Source: RBG-16-64-43 sp035288225 (lineage in GTDB: Bacteria > Chloroflexota > Anaerolineae > Anaerolineales > RBG-16-64-43). From it: a DNA stretch of 64,000 bases. The stretch is from positions 59,471 to 123,470 of the forward strand of contig DATEAT010000129.1 in NCBI GenBank assembly GCA_035288225.1. The letters are read 5' to 3'. The translations under genes and the position numbers were made by a program. Below, one piece after another: positions 49,166 to 56,568 of the stretch. Positions within the stretch are counted from its first letter, which is position 1; every line of letters starts with the position of its first letter. The notes beneath the pieces were generated by a model. It was not told the origin of the DNA. It saw nothing but the letters and a program-made list of their open reading frames with translations, and ran no database searches.

Positions 49166-49203
49166 GGGTAGTCCGCCCCGACAAAGAACTACCCGTTAGT
49201 AGG
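49166..49203. promoter_or_regulatory. Repeated ACTACCC heptamers upstream of the receiver-like gene
   Basis: GGGTAGT (49166-49172), ACTACCC (49188-49194) and TTAGTAGG (49196-49203) lie just upstream of a promoter. Their arrangement would suit a LuxR-type dimer, but the sequence does not fit the E. coli NarL heptamer well. Confidence 0.3.
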
Positions 49204-49225
49204 TGTGTTACTGGCCGCTTGGGCG

Positions 49226-49255
49226 TTGTTAATCCCTCTCACGCTGCGCTAATAT
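49226..49255 (+). promoter_or_regulatory. Promoter TTGTTA-18-TAATAT
   Basis: -35 TTGTTA at 49226-49231 and -10 TAATAT at 49250-49255. Predicted start near 49262, about 12 bases before the ATG at 49274. Confidence 0.4.
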
Positions 49256-49273
49256 TCACAATGTTGACTTGCC

Positions 49274-49642
49274 ATGCACACGGAGCATCTGGGCTTTTCG
49301 CATGTCGTCATTCTCTCGTCGGGATCGCTCTTCTCGGAGGGCGTCGCTAGCCGATTGCGTGAGCATATTGGGCGAGTCCAGGTGACTCTGCTCGATCCAC
49401 GTTTGCCCGACTTATCAGCTCGCCTCACCAGCATCCGTCCGATCGCGGTCATATTGGATACGGCGGACCCGTGGGTCGTTGAGAAGTGCCCGTTGAACCG
49501 GTTGCTAGGCGTTATCCCGGGCGCGCGGATTATCGAACTGGACTCGCAAGCCCAGCAGGTGCGCGTCGTCACGAGCGAGCACTACCCGGCCAAGGATGTC
49601 AACGACCTGGTGGATGTGATCGACGGCCATCTGCCCGCCTGA
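49274..49642 (+). CDS. Receiver-like stand-alone domain, degenerate
   Basis: 122 residues. The strand-helix pattern follows a response-regulator receiver: VVILSSGSLFSEGVASRL at the start, AVILDTADPW at the place of the phosphorylation site (D62), and AKDVNDLVDVIDG at the end. The acidic pair that should follow strand 1 is replaced by Ser (ILSSGS), and no Lys matches the conserved K. Thus it may be a pseudo-receiver acting by protein contact. It lies between the kinase/regulator pair and the decaheme gene. Family assignment is by pattern only. Confidence 0.55.
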   Translation: MHTEHLGFSHVVILSSGSLFSEGVASRLREHIGRVQVTLLDPRLPDLSARLTSIRPIAVILDTADPWVVEKCPLNRLLGVIPGARIIELDSQAQQVRVVTSEHYPAKDVNDLVDVIDGHLPA

Positions 49643-49770
49643 CGGGCAGTGGCCTGCCAGCTCGGCTTGAGGAGGTGCAGCCGCAGCGAGCGTAGACAAT
49701 TACGAAACAATGGCTTGAGCTTTGGTTCTGTCTTCGACAGACGAATTACGCGGTTAGGAGGAGCATGCAT

Positions 49771-51981
49771 ATGAATCGCAAGTACCTGATGGTGGGCCTG
49801 CTGGTGGCCGCGGGAGTCCTTCTCGCGGCGTGCGGTAAGGCCACACCGGCACCCACGGCGGAACCGACCGAGGCACCTGCGCCCACGGCCATCGTTCCGC
49901 AGCAAGAAGCGGCCGCGGGCTCGGGCCACGCGGACGTCGCCGCCGAGGCCTTCCGCCACTGGGATGCTTCGGATCCGGCAGAAGTGCCGGCCTCCTGCGC
50001 CAAGTGCCACAGCGCCGCCGGCTACATGGATTACCTCGGCGCGGACGGCAGCCAGGCGGGGAAGGTGGACGCGGCAGTGGCGGCGACCGAGGCGCAGGGC
50101 ATCACCTGCGTGGCGTGCCACAACTCGGCCGCTGTCACCCACACCAGTGTGGTCTTCCCCGGCAAGGATGCCGAGGGCAACCCGATCGTGATCGATGGCT
50201 TAGGCGCCTCCGCGCGTTGCATGGAATGCCATCAGGGGCGTGAGGCCAAGGCCAGCGTCGACAAGCAGATCGCCGATTTCGCGGTGACGGATCTCGACGC
50301 GGTGGTCGCCCCGATCAAGGATGCCAGCGGCAATGATGTCAGCTTCGGCTTCCGCAACATCCACTACTTTGCGGCGGCGGCCACACTCCTCGGCACCGAT
50401 GCCAAGGGCGGATACGAATACGATGGAAAGATCTACGACGCGCGCTTCCGCCACGTCGAAGGCTACGATAGCTGCGTCGGTTGCCACGACTCGCATTCCT
50501 TGCAGGTCAAAGTAACCGAATGCGCAGCCTGTCACGAAGGCGTGACCAGTGTGGACGACCTCCAGAAGGTGCGCATGGTCGGCTCTGCCTTCGATTACGA
50601 CGGCGACGGCAGCAAGACCGAGGGCATCTACGACGAAATCACCGGGCTGCAAGACCTGCTCTTTGCCCAGATCCGGACCTATGCGAATGCCAAGGCCGGC
50701 ACTGCGATCGTCTACTCGCCGTCGGCCTATCCCTACTGGTTTGCCGACACCAACGGTGACGGCCAGGCTCAGGATGATGAGGCGGTCGCAGCCAACGGGT
50801 ACAAGGCCTGGACCGCGCGCCTGCTCAAGGCAGCCTACAACTACCAGCTCTCGGTGAAGGATCCGGGAAAATTCGCCCATGGCGGCAAGTACACGATCGA
50901 GCTGCTCTTCGACTCGATTGCGGACCTCGGTGGCGATACGAGCGCCTTGGCACGCGAGGATGCCGGGCACTTTGCCGGCAACACTGAGGCCTTCCGCCAC
51001 TGGGATGTCGAGGGCGAAGTGCCCTACGGCTGCGTGAAGTGCCACACGGGCGGGGGCTTGCCTGAGTTCATCAAGAACGCCGGCACGGTGGCTATCGACT
51101 CACGCGGGACCGTCCTAACCACGGGCGTGGGCGCCATGGTCCCGAGCAATGGTTTCATGTGCTCGACCTGCCACGACGACTCCAACTGGCCGAATCGCTA
51201 CGCCGTCACCACGGTGCCTTTCCCCTCCGGCGTTTCAATCACCTTCAGCAAGCCGGATGCCGATGGCAAGCTCCAGCCGGTGGATGCGAACTTGTGCCTG
51301 GAATGCCATCAGGGCCGCGAGTCCACCGCGAGTGTCAATGCCGCGCTCAAGGGCAAGGACCTCGACACGGTGGACAGCAAGATCGGCTTCAAGAACGTGC
51401 ACTACTTCGCGGCCGGCGCCACGCTCTTTGGCGGCACCGCCAAGGGCGCCTACCTGTACGACGGCAAGGAATACCTGGGCGCGCAGACGCACGTCGAGAA
51501 GGGCTTCGACTGCACCACGTGCCATAACGTGCATGCGCTCGAAGTCAAGACCGAATCCTGCGTGGGCTGCCATCCGGGCGTCAAGGATGTGGCCGAAATC
51601 CGCATGGGCGGCGCCGACTATGACGGCGACGGCGACTCGAGCGAGGGCATTCGCGGCGAGGTGGAAACCATGACCGAGGCGTTGTATGCCCAGATCAAGG
51701 TCTACGCCACTGCCAAGGGCACGGGGATTGTCTACAATCCCGCGACGCACCCGTACTTCTTCGTCGATAACGACGCCGACGGGAAGACCGACAAGGACGA
51801 CAAGGGTGCTTCGATCCGCTACAACGCCTTCACCCCGCGCCTCATGAAGGCCGCCTACAATTACCAGTATGCCGTCAAGGACACCGGTGCCTGGGTGCAC
51901 AACGGCAAGTTCGTCATCCAGTTCCTCATTGACTCGATTGAGGACCTGGGCGGCGACGTGAGCATGTACACTCGCCCGTAA
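49771..51981 (+). CDS. Decaheme cytochrome c lipoprotein, two pentaheme modules
   Basis: 736 residues. The ATG at 49771 is chosen over 49765 since AGGAGGAG ends seven bases before it. Lipobox LLAAC with Cys21 and a Thr/Pro linker. Module 1 (about 50-400) has CAKCH, CVACH, CMECH, CVGCH, CAACH; module 2 (about 405-736) has CVKCH, CSTCH, CLECH, CTTCH, CVGCH. Both repeat FRHWD, CHQGRE, NIHYFAA or NVHYFAA, CHxxHxLxVK or CHNVHALEVK, a DYDGDG loop, and end with DSIxDLGGD. Asp-rich loops (DTNGDGQA, DNDADGKT) look like calcium sites. Anchored outside the membrane, it is a candidate terminal electron carrier. Confidence 0.9.
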   Translation: MNRKYLMVGLLVAAGVLLAACGKATPAPTAEPTEAPAPTAIVPQQEAAAGSGHADVAAEAFRHWDASDPAEVPASCAKCHSAAGYMDYLGADGSQAGKVDAAVAATEAQGITCVACHNSAAVTHTSVVFPGKDAEGNPIVIDGLGASARCMECHQGREAKASVDKQIADFAVTDLDAVVAPIKDASGNDVSFGFRNIHYFAAAATLLGTDAKGGYEYDGKIYDARFRHVEGYDSCVGCHDSHSLQVKVTECAACHEGVTSVDDLQKVRMVGSAFDYDGDGSKTEGIYDEITGLQDLLFAQIRTYANAKAGTAIVYSPSAYPYWFADTNGDGQAQDDEAVAANGYKAWTARLLKAAYNYQLSVKDPGKFAHGGKYTIELLFDSIADLGGDTSALAREDAGHFAGNTEAFRHWDVEGEVPYGCVKCHTGGGLPEFIKNAGTVAIDSRGTVLTTGVGAMVPSNGFMCSTCHDDSNWPNRYAVTTVPFPSGVSITFSKPDADGKLQPVDANLCLECHQGRESTASVNAALKGKDLDTVDSKIGFKNVHYFAAGATLFGGTAKGAYLYDGKEYLGAQTHVEKGFDCTTCHNVHALEVKTESCVGCHPGVKDVAEIRMGGADYDGDGDSSEGIRGEVETMTEALYAQIKVYATAKGTGIVYNPATHPYFFVDNDADGKTDKDDKGASIRYNAFTPRLMKAAYNYQYAVKDTGAWVHNGKFVIQFLIDSIEDLGGDVSMYTRP

Positions 51982-52005
51982 TCCGCACCAAGTCCGTGTG
52001 CGACA

Positions 52006-52042
52006 CATCAGGCCTCCCGCAAGGGAGGCCTGATGCTTTCTT
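52006..52042 (+). terminator. Terminator after decaheme gene
   Basis: 13-bp stem CATCAGGCCTCCC and complement around GCAA, then CTTTCTT. Confidence 0.85.
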
Positions 52043-52159
52043 GGTCGCGACGCGAAGGGCGATGTCGGATGCGATGATGGGGGAACCGCCCCTCACCGTG
52101 CGTGTGAATACCTCGGGTCGCACCCCCCCCAACACCTGGGAGCCAAGGTAACTCGAGAA

Positions 52160-52190
52160 TAGAAAGCTGCGCCCGTCAGGGCGCAGCTTA
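52160..52190 (-). terminator. Terminator after nrfD-like gene
   Basis: 11-bp stem AAGCTGCGCCC and complement around TGAC; on the minus strand it is followed by TCTATTCT. It lies 26 bases after the nrfD-like stop. Confidence 0.75.
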
Positions 52191-52215
52191 AGCAGGCTTC
52201 AGAGCTCTGTCGAAT

Positions 52216-53490
52216 TCACTCGCTGGCTGGCAGCGCCAGCGCCGGCGCCACCACATGGCTCTCGGCCTCGCGTGTCCGGTGATCCACCACGTTGAGATAG
52301 CGCACACCCAGCGTGATGGCTAGCGCGCCATAGGCAATCACTCCCGCACTGGAGAGGATCTCGACCAGTGAGGGGACGTAGGTGGTGTAGCGCGTGACGA
52401 TTTCGCTCGGCAGGTAAGTGACAACAGTCAACTGGCCTGCCATGTTGGTGTCCCAGCGGTAGGCGACGACACCCACCACCACCAGCGCCAGCGCCACCAT
52501 GCGCAGCACTTGCCGGGCGCGTAGCTTCGGGCGGAGCAGGATGAAGATCGGAACGACCGCACCCAGGATGATCTCGAGCACCCAGAAGTTGAACGCCAAG
52601 GGCCCGCGCGTGAGGAGTTGCAGGCCTTCTGTGCGGCCAGGCGCGTAGGTGTAGGTCATGGCAAAGGCATCCCAGAAGCGGAAGTAAAGGTAAACAACCA
52701 GCACCCAGCCGATGAAGGAGGCTACTTTCTCGAGCAAACGGTCATCGACATGCACCTTCCTCGATAGGCGTGCGGCGAGCATCGATACCAACACCGTCAG
52801 CGAGGGGCCGGCGGCGATCGCCGAAGCGATGAAGAGCACCGACATATCGGGGCGGTACCAGATGGGCCGCGCCTTGAGCACGCCGTAGGCGGCTCCCAGC
52901 GACGACTGGTGCAACAGCGATAGACACAGCCCCACGATGGCCAGCACCGGCGCCAACTGATGGACGGTCTGCAGCCGGCCGGCCAGCTTAGGCCAGCGGG
53001 TGCGAAACCACGCCGCACCACCGAGGATTGGAGCCGCCTCGAGGATCAGCACGGTGAAATACAGCAGAATGCACATCGTGACTTCCCACATCACCGAGTG
53101 GGTGTTCCAGAAGACGATCGAGTGCCAGAACCGATCGGGCCGACCGATGTCCATGATCAGCGCGAGCAGCGCCATCGAATAGCCGATCAGCCCGACAAAG
53201 GTAGCAGTGCGCGCCACCGGCTGCAACTGCTTGAGACCGAGCAGGTAGACTGCGGCGCATAGCAGGAACGCCCCGGCACTCAGCGCGATCGAGGAAAGAT
53301 CCAACGTGATCCACAGGCCCCAGGGCACCAGATCATTGAGGTTTGTGATCGACAGGCCCTTGACGAAGACCATCAGGCCGGCCGCCACGCCCACGAGCAG
53401 GATCACGCCCAGGACGCCCACCCAGCCGACGAACGGGGTGATACGAAACGAGCCGAGTGCACCGCGAAAGCGCGCTCTGATGCTCGCCAT
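52216..53490 (-). CDS. nrfD: NrfD/PsrC/HybB-type quinol-interacting membrane subunit
   Basis: 424 residues, about ten membrane helices. Typical PSR-family features: WGLWITLDLSSIALSAGAF, MDIGRPDRFWHS, SLLHQSSLGAAYG and RPIWYRPDMSVLF. These proteins exchange electrons between quinones and a partner ferredoxin subunit without heme. The ferredoxin gene lies two bases upstream, so the two form an NrfCD-like pair. The symbol is by family; no NrfA nitrite reductase is seen. Confidence 0.87.
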   Translation of the reverse strand: MASIRARFRGALGSFRITPFVGWVGVLGVILLVGVAAGLMVFVKGLSITNLNDLVPWGLWITLDLSSIALSAGAFLLCAAVYLLGLKQLQPVARTATFVGLIGYSMALLALIMDIGRPDRFWHSIVFWNTHSVMWEVTMCILLYFTVLILEAAPILGGAAWFRTRWPKLAGRLQTVHQLAPVLAIVGLCLSLLHQSSLGAAYGVLKARPIWYRPDMSVLFIASAIAAGPSLTVLVSMLAARLSRKVHVDDRLLEKVASFIGWVLVVYLYFRFWDAFAMTYTYAPGRTEGLQLLTRGPLAFNFWVLEIILGAVVPIFILLRPKLRARQVLRMVALALVVVGVVAYRWDTNMAGQLTVVTYLPSEIVTRYTTYVPSLVEILSSAGVIAYGALAITLGVRYLNVVDHRTREAESHVVAPALALPASE

Positions 53491-53492
53491 GG

Positions 53493-54257
53493 TTAGGCCT
53501 CCTTCCGCGCGGGCAAGTAATACACCCGCGGCCCGGTGCCCAGGTCTTCGCGCAGGCGGTAGTGCGGCGAACCAGCCAGCGCCAGGCTGACATTGGAGTC
53601 CGGGTCATTTAGATTGCCAAAAAGGCGCGCGCCGACCGGGCACGCTACGACGCAGGCGGGAGAGGCTTCCGGGTCTATGCCGGGGCGCAGCCCAAGGCCC
53701 AGGCCGCGGTCGATGCGCTGATAGCAGAACGAGCATTTCTCGGGCACCCCGCGCGGGCGACGTGCCACTTCGGGGTGCCCCCACTCCGGCACGGCCGGGT
53801 TGGGGCCGGTGAAGGCTTCCCAGTTGAATGCGCGCGCGCCGTACGGGCAAGCTACCTCGCAGTAACGGCAGCCGATGCACTTGTCGTAGTCCATCATGAT
53901 GATCCCGTCGGGGCGGTGATACGTGGCTCCCACGGGGCAGACTTCGGCGCATGGCGGCTTTTCGCAGTGCATGCACGGGCGCGGAAGGTATACGGTCTTG
54001 CCATCCACCTCGCCCGCGGCGATGACCCGGTTCCACGAAATATCGGGGTTGACGTCGTTGTGAGCCCGACAGGCCAGCGTACATTGGCCGCAGCCGGTGC
54101 ATAACCTCTGGTCGATCACCATGCCCCACGAATTCGGGCTGCTGCCTTCGGGCTCCGAGGCGCGGGCCGCACGGACCACCTTGAGCCCGGCGATTGCCAG
54201 AGCCCCCGCCGCGGCGGCTTTGAGAAAGCCTCGTCGTCCAATCGTCTCTTCGGTCAT
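53493..54257 (-). CDS. Tat-exported ferredoxin-like protein with four 4Fe-4S sites (NrfC/DmsB type)
   Basis: 254 residues from the ATG at 54257 (GAGGG eight bases upstream); an ATG at 54275 overlaps the previous gene. Twin-arginine signal GRRGFLKAAAAGALAIAG. Sixteen cluster Cys are arranged as CTGCGQCTLAC, CMHCEKPPCAEVC, CIGCRYCEVAC, and CSFC with CVVAC. This matches the four-cluster electron-transfer subunits that pass electrons between an NrfD-type subunit and a cytochrome or molybdoenzyme. It acts outside the membrane. The octaheme cytochrome gene upstream is the likely partner. Confidence 0.9.
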   Translation of the reverse strand: MTEETIGRRGFLKAAAAGALAIAGLKVVRAARASEPEGSSPNSWGMVIDQRLCTGCGQCTLACRAHNDVNPDISWNRVIAAGEVDGKTVYLPRPCMHCEKPPCAEVCPVGATYHRPDGIIMMDYDKCIGCRYCEVACPYGARAFNWEAFTGPNPAVPEWGHPEVARRPRGVPEKCSFCYQRIDRGLGLGLRPGIDPEASPACVVACPVGARLFGNLNDPDSNVSLALAGSPHYRLREDLGTGPRVYYLPARKEA

Positions 54258-54267
54258 GCGGATACCC

Positions 54268-55176
54268 TCACTCATTGCGATTCTTGTTCAACCGGCGGTA
54301 CCAGCGCTCCAGCCAGGGGGCCAAGACCATTCCGCTTGCCATGCCGACCAGCGCCGAGAGCAATGCGAACCCGAGCGGGCCGACAGGCGAAGGCGCGGCA
54401 GTCACCTGCAGCTTCTCCACCGAGGCCATCGGATCGAGCGTGGCCGGGGTGGGGTTCACATTGTGGATGCTTCCCGGGTCGTGCATCTCAGTGGAGTGGC
54501 ACGAGTTGCAGGTGCTCAGGCTGACCCGAAAGCTGTGATCGCGTTCGGAGTGCGCTTGGCCTTTGGCACCCTCTTCAGGTGCGAGGTGGCAGTCGGCGCA
54601 AGTCAGTCCCTGTCGGCTGTGCGCCGAATGCGCAAAGCGCGTCCCGAGATCCCGGTGACATGTGCTGCACAGGTCCGAGGGATCCGCCGATCTGAGCTGC
54701 GTCCCGTGTGGGTCATGGCAATGGATGCAGTCGAGCCCCGCCTGGCGATGTTTGCTGGCTTGCCACTCAAACAGCCCTTCGGTGTGGCAGGTGCCGCAGG
54801 CTTGAGAGGTGCGGTCGATGGGCGCGGGCTCCTGCGGGTGATTTGCGGGCACCGGGGCATGGCACGCCTCGCAGGTGACTCCTTCCGCCTGCCAGGTGTC
54901 TGTCGATGGATCGTAGCCCGTGGCATGGCATGCGAGGCATTGATGCGGCGAGCCTTGAGCCACCCACATTTCACGAAACGCGGGATCGACAATGGCCAAC
55001 CCGTGCGAACTCTTGGCCCAGGACTCGGCGAACTCGGAATGACACGTCTGGCAATTCAAAACCGTCTCGGGTGTCGTGGACTGCGGCACGGACGGCGCCG
55101 CCCAAGCGATGGTCAACATGGCCATCGGCAGGGCCAGGGCCAGCCCAACACCAATCCGAACCAACCATCTAGTCAT
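54268..55176 (-). CDS. Octaheme c-type cytochrome, membrane anchored
   Basis: 302 residues from the ATG at 55176 (GAGGAGAG upstream). Signal peptide to about 28. Eight CxxCH motifs: CQTCH, CLACH, CEACH, CGTCH, CIHCH, CSTCH, CADCH, CNSCH. A membrane helix near the C-terminus (PLGFALLSALVGMASGMVL) anchors it. The first hemes recall the cytochrome c554 family (CHxxxxxSWxxSxHG). All hemes have His as fifth ligand, so an electron-transfer role is likelier than catalysis. The long frame beyond 55176 is out of phase with the gene upstream. Confidence 0.88.
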   Translation of the reverse strand: MTRWLVRIGVGLALALPMAMLTIAWAAPSVPQSTTPETVLNCQTCHSEFAESWAKSSHGLAIVDPAFREMWVAQGSPHQCLACHATGYDPSTDTWQAEGVTCEACHAPVPANHPQEPAPIDRTSQACGTCHTEGLFEWQASKHRQAGLDCIHCHDPHGTQLRSADPSDLCSTCHRDLGTRFAHSAHSRQGLTCADCHLAPEEGAKGQAHSERDHSFRVSLSTCNSCHSTEMHDPGSIHNVNPTPATLDPMASVEKLQVTAAPSPVGPLGFALLSALVGMASGMVLAPWLERWYRRLNKNRNE

Positions 55177-55208
55177 CAGCGCACTCTCCTCGATCTCAGA
55201 ATGCTGAG

Positions 55209-55559
55209 TCACAAAACAGCTGCTGGGACGGGGGCGTTGCGGAACACGGAACAGCCCAGGCACTGCTCGGGCATGCGTCCCGTGGTTTCGCGGAAGGCCT
55301 GCCAGCACGGAACGTTCTGACGTGCAAAGGCCGGGCAGCTCGCGCGCTTCTCGGCCGGGCAATCGCTCTCTTCCCAACAACGGACGGAATGGCGTGCCGC
55401 GCCCACGGCCAATTGCGAGCGGCGCGCGCGAGCCTGCTCCTGCCAGCGCCGGTCGAGACGCAGCAACAACCACGTCGCAAGCGCCGTCACGGCCAGGGGC
55501 AGGCCGATGCGCATGCCCAGTCCGATCAGTACCGTTTCCAGTGTGCGAAGGATTTCCAT
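55209..55559 (-). CDS. Membrane-anchored Cys-rich protein (two-CW type)
   Basis: 116 residues with GAGGAGG in front of the ATG at 55559. One N-terminal membrane helix (about 15-34), then a domain with CWEESDCP, CPAF, PCWQAF and CLGCSVF: six Cys, two of them in CW pairs. This matches the small two-CW domain found near redox and signalling proteins; its cofactor, if any, is not established to my knowledge. It sits between a 36-residue membrane protein and the octaheme cytochrome. Confidence 0.7.
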   Translation of the reverse strand: MEILRTLETVLIGLGMRIGLPLAVTALATWLLLRLDRRWQEQARARRSQLAVGAARHSVRCWEESDCPAEKRASCPAFARQNVPCWQAFRETTGRMPEQCLGCSVFRNAPVPAAVL

Positions 55560-55574
55560 CGCGCCTCCTCGGTT

Positions 55575-55685
55575 CTACTGCTTGCGAGCCGCCACGCGCG
55601 TCAGGAGCGTCCCCACCGCCAGGAGAATGGCGATCGGGATCAGCCACCGGGTGAAGAAGAGGGCAAGAACGATCAAGGTGTCCAT
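55575..55685 (-). CDS. 36-residue single-helix membrane protein
   Basis: ATG at 55685 with GGAGGCAGCC directly upstream; reads MDTLIVLALFFTRWLIPIAI and ends AARKQ. One helix fills most of it, with a basic C-terminus. Good ribosome-binding site, tight spacing to the next gene (15 bases) and no overlap argue that it is real. It is first in the octaheme/NrfCD operon. It may be a small subunit, but I have no family for it. Confidence 0.6.
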   Translation of the reverse strand: MDTLIVLALFFTRWLIPIAILLAVGTLLTRVAARKQ

Positions 55686-55871
55686 GGCTGCCTCCGTAAT
55701 GTGAGTCCACTCATCGTCCACTAACAGTCTAGAGGGGTCTCAGGACGAGGACAATTGGGAGATCGACGCATTCTTATCCGGCCCGAGAGGTGGTGGAAGC
55801 GTGGGCTGGCATGGGGTATCTCTCCCACAGGGTGGGGTGTAAATCCAGGCCAGGATGGGAGTGACAACCCA

Positions 55872-55902
55872 ACAAAAAAGCCCGGCGCGCAGGCCGGGCT
55901 TA
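55872..55902 (-). terminator. Terminator after second response regulator
   Basis: Minus strand: AAGCCCGGC, loop, GCCGGGCTT, then a run of T. It lies 16 bases after the regulator stop. Confidence 0.85.
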
Positions 55903-55917
55903 GGGGGGAGAGATATC

Positions 55918-56568
55918 TTACGGCTGGATGATACCCTTGCGAATGGCGTACTTCACAAGTTCGGAGCGTGAGTGCAGGTTGAGCTTGCCCATGATGTTCT
56001 CGCGATGCCGGGCAACGGTCTTGGGGCTGATATGCAATCGATCGGCAATTTCCGGGTTGCCCGCGCCCTCGGCCAGGAGCTCAAGCACTTCCTGTTCGCG
56101 GGCTGTCAACCCATCCAGTGTTCGCGCAGCGGCTCCCGAGGGTTCCTGGGCGATGTAGTCCTTGACCAGCAACTTGGCCAGCGAGGGATAGAGGTACACC
56201 TCGCCGCGCGCCGCTGCGCGGATCGCGGTCACCAACTCCTCCGGCGCGGCGCGCTTGGGAACGTATCCGCTGGCGCCTGCCTCCAGCATCTTGAAGAAGT
56301 ACTCCTCATCCTCGTGGATGGTCAGCGCCACCACCGCCGTCGAAGGAGCACGCGCCTTGATCTCGCGAGCCGCCTCGATCCCGGAACGGTCCGGCAGGCC
56401 GATATCCATGAGTACAACGTCCGGCGCCAGCGCCGCCGCCGCCGCCAGACCTTCGGCGGCAGTGCCGGCCTCACCGGCAATCTCGATGTCGGCTTCCGTC
56501 TCGAGCAGCATGCGCAGCCCGGTGCGCACTACGGCGTGGTCATCAATGAGCAGCAGGCGGATCGCCAT
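55918..56568 (-). CDS. NarL/LuxR-family response regulator
   Basis: 216 residues from the ATG at 56568; a frame to 56589 adds seven residues. Receiver with IDDH pocket, Asp55 in LMDIGLPDRSG and Lys in VPKRA. The LuxR helix-turn-helix is LTAREQEVLELLAEG with ISPKTVARHRENIM. The start lies 26 bases inside the end of the kinase gene, so translation is coupled. It is transcribed toward the cytochrome operon but ended by its own terminator. Confidence 0.92.
   Translation of the reverse strand: MAIRLLLIDDHAVVRTGLRMLLETEADIEIAGEAGTAAEGLAAAAALAPDVVLMDIGLPDRSGIEAAREIKARAPSTAVVALTIHEDEEYFFKMLEAGASGYVPKRAAPEELVTAIRAAARGEVYLYPSLAKLLVKDYIAQEPSGAAARTLDGLTAREQEVLELLAEGAGNPEIADRLHISPKTVARHRENIMGKLNLHSRSELVKYAIRKGIIQP

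Noticed and set aside
55686..55871. NarL-type heptamer sites or an extra small gene in the gap before the octaheme operon
   Set aside because: No heptamer pair at the right spacing and no ORF with a ribosome-binding site; only a GACAATT match was noted.
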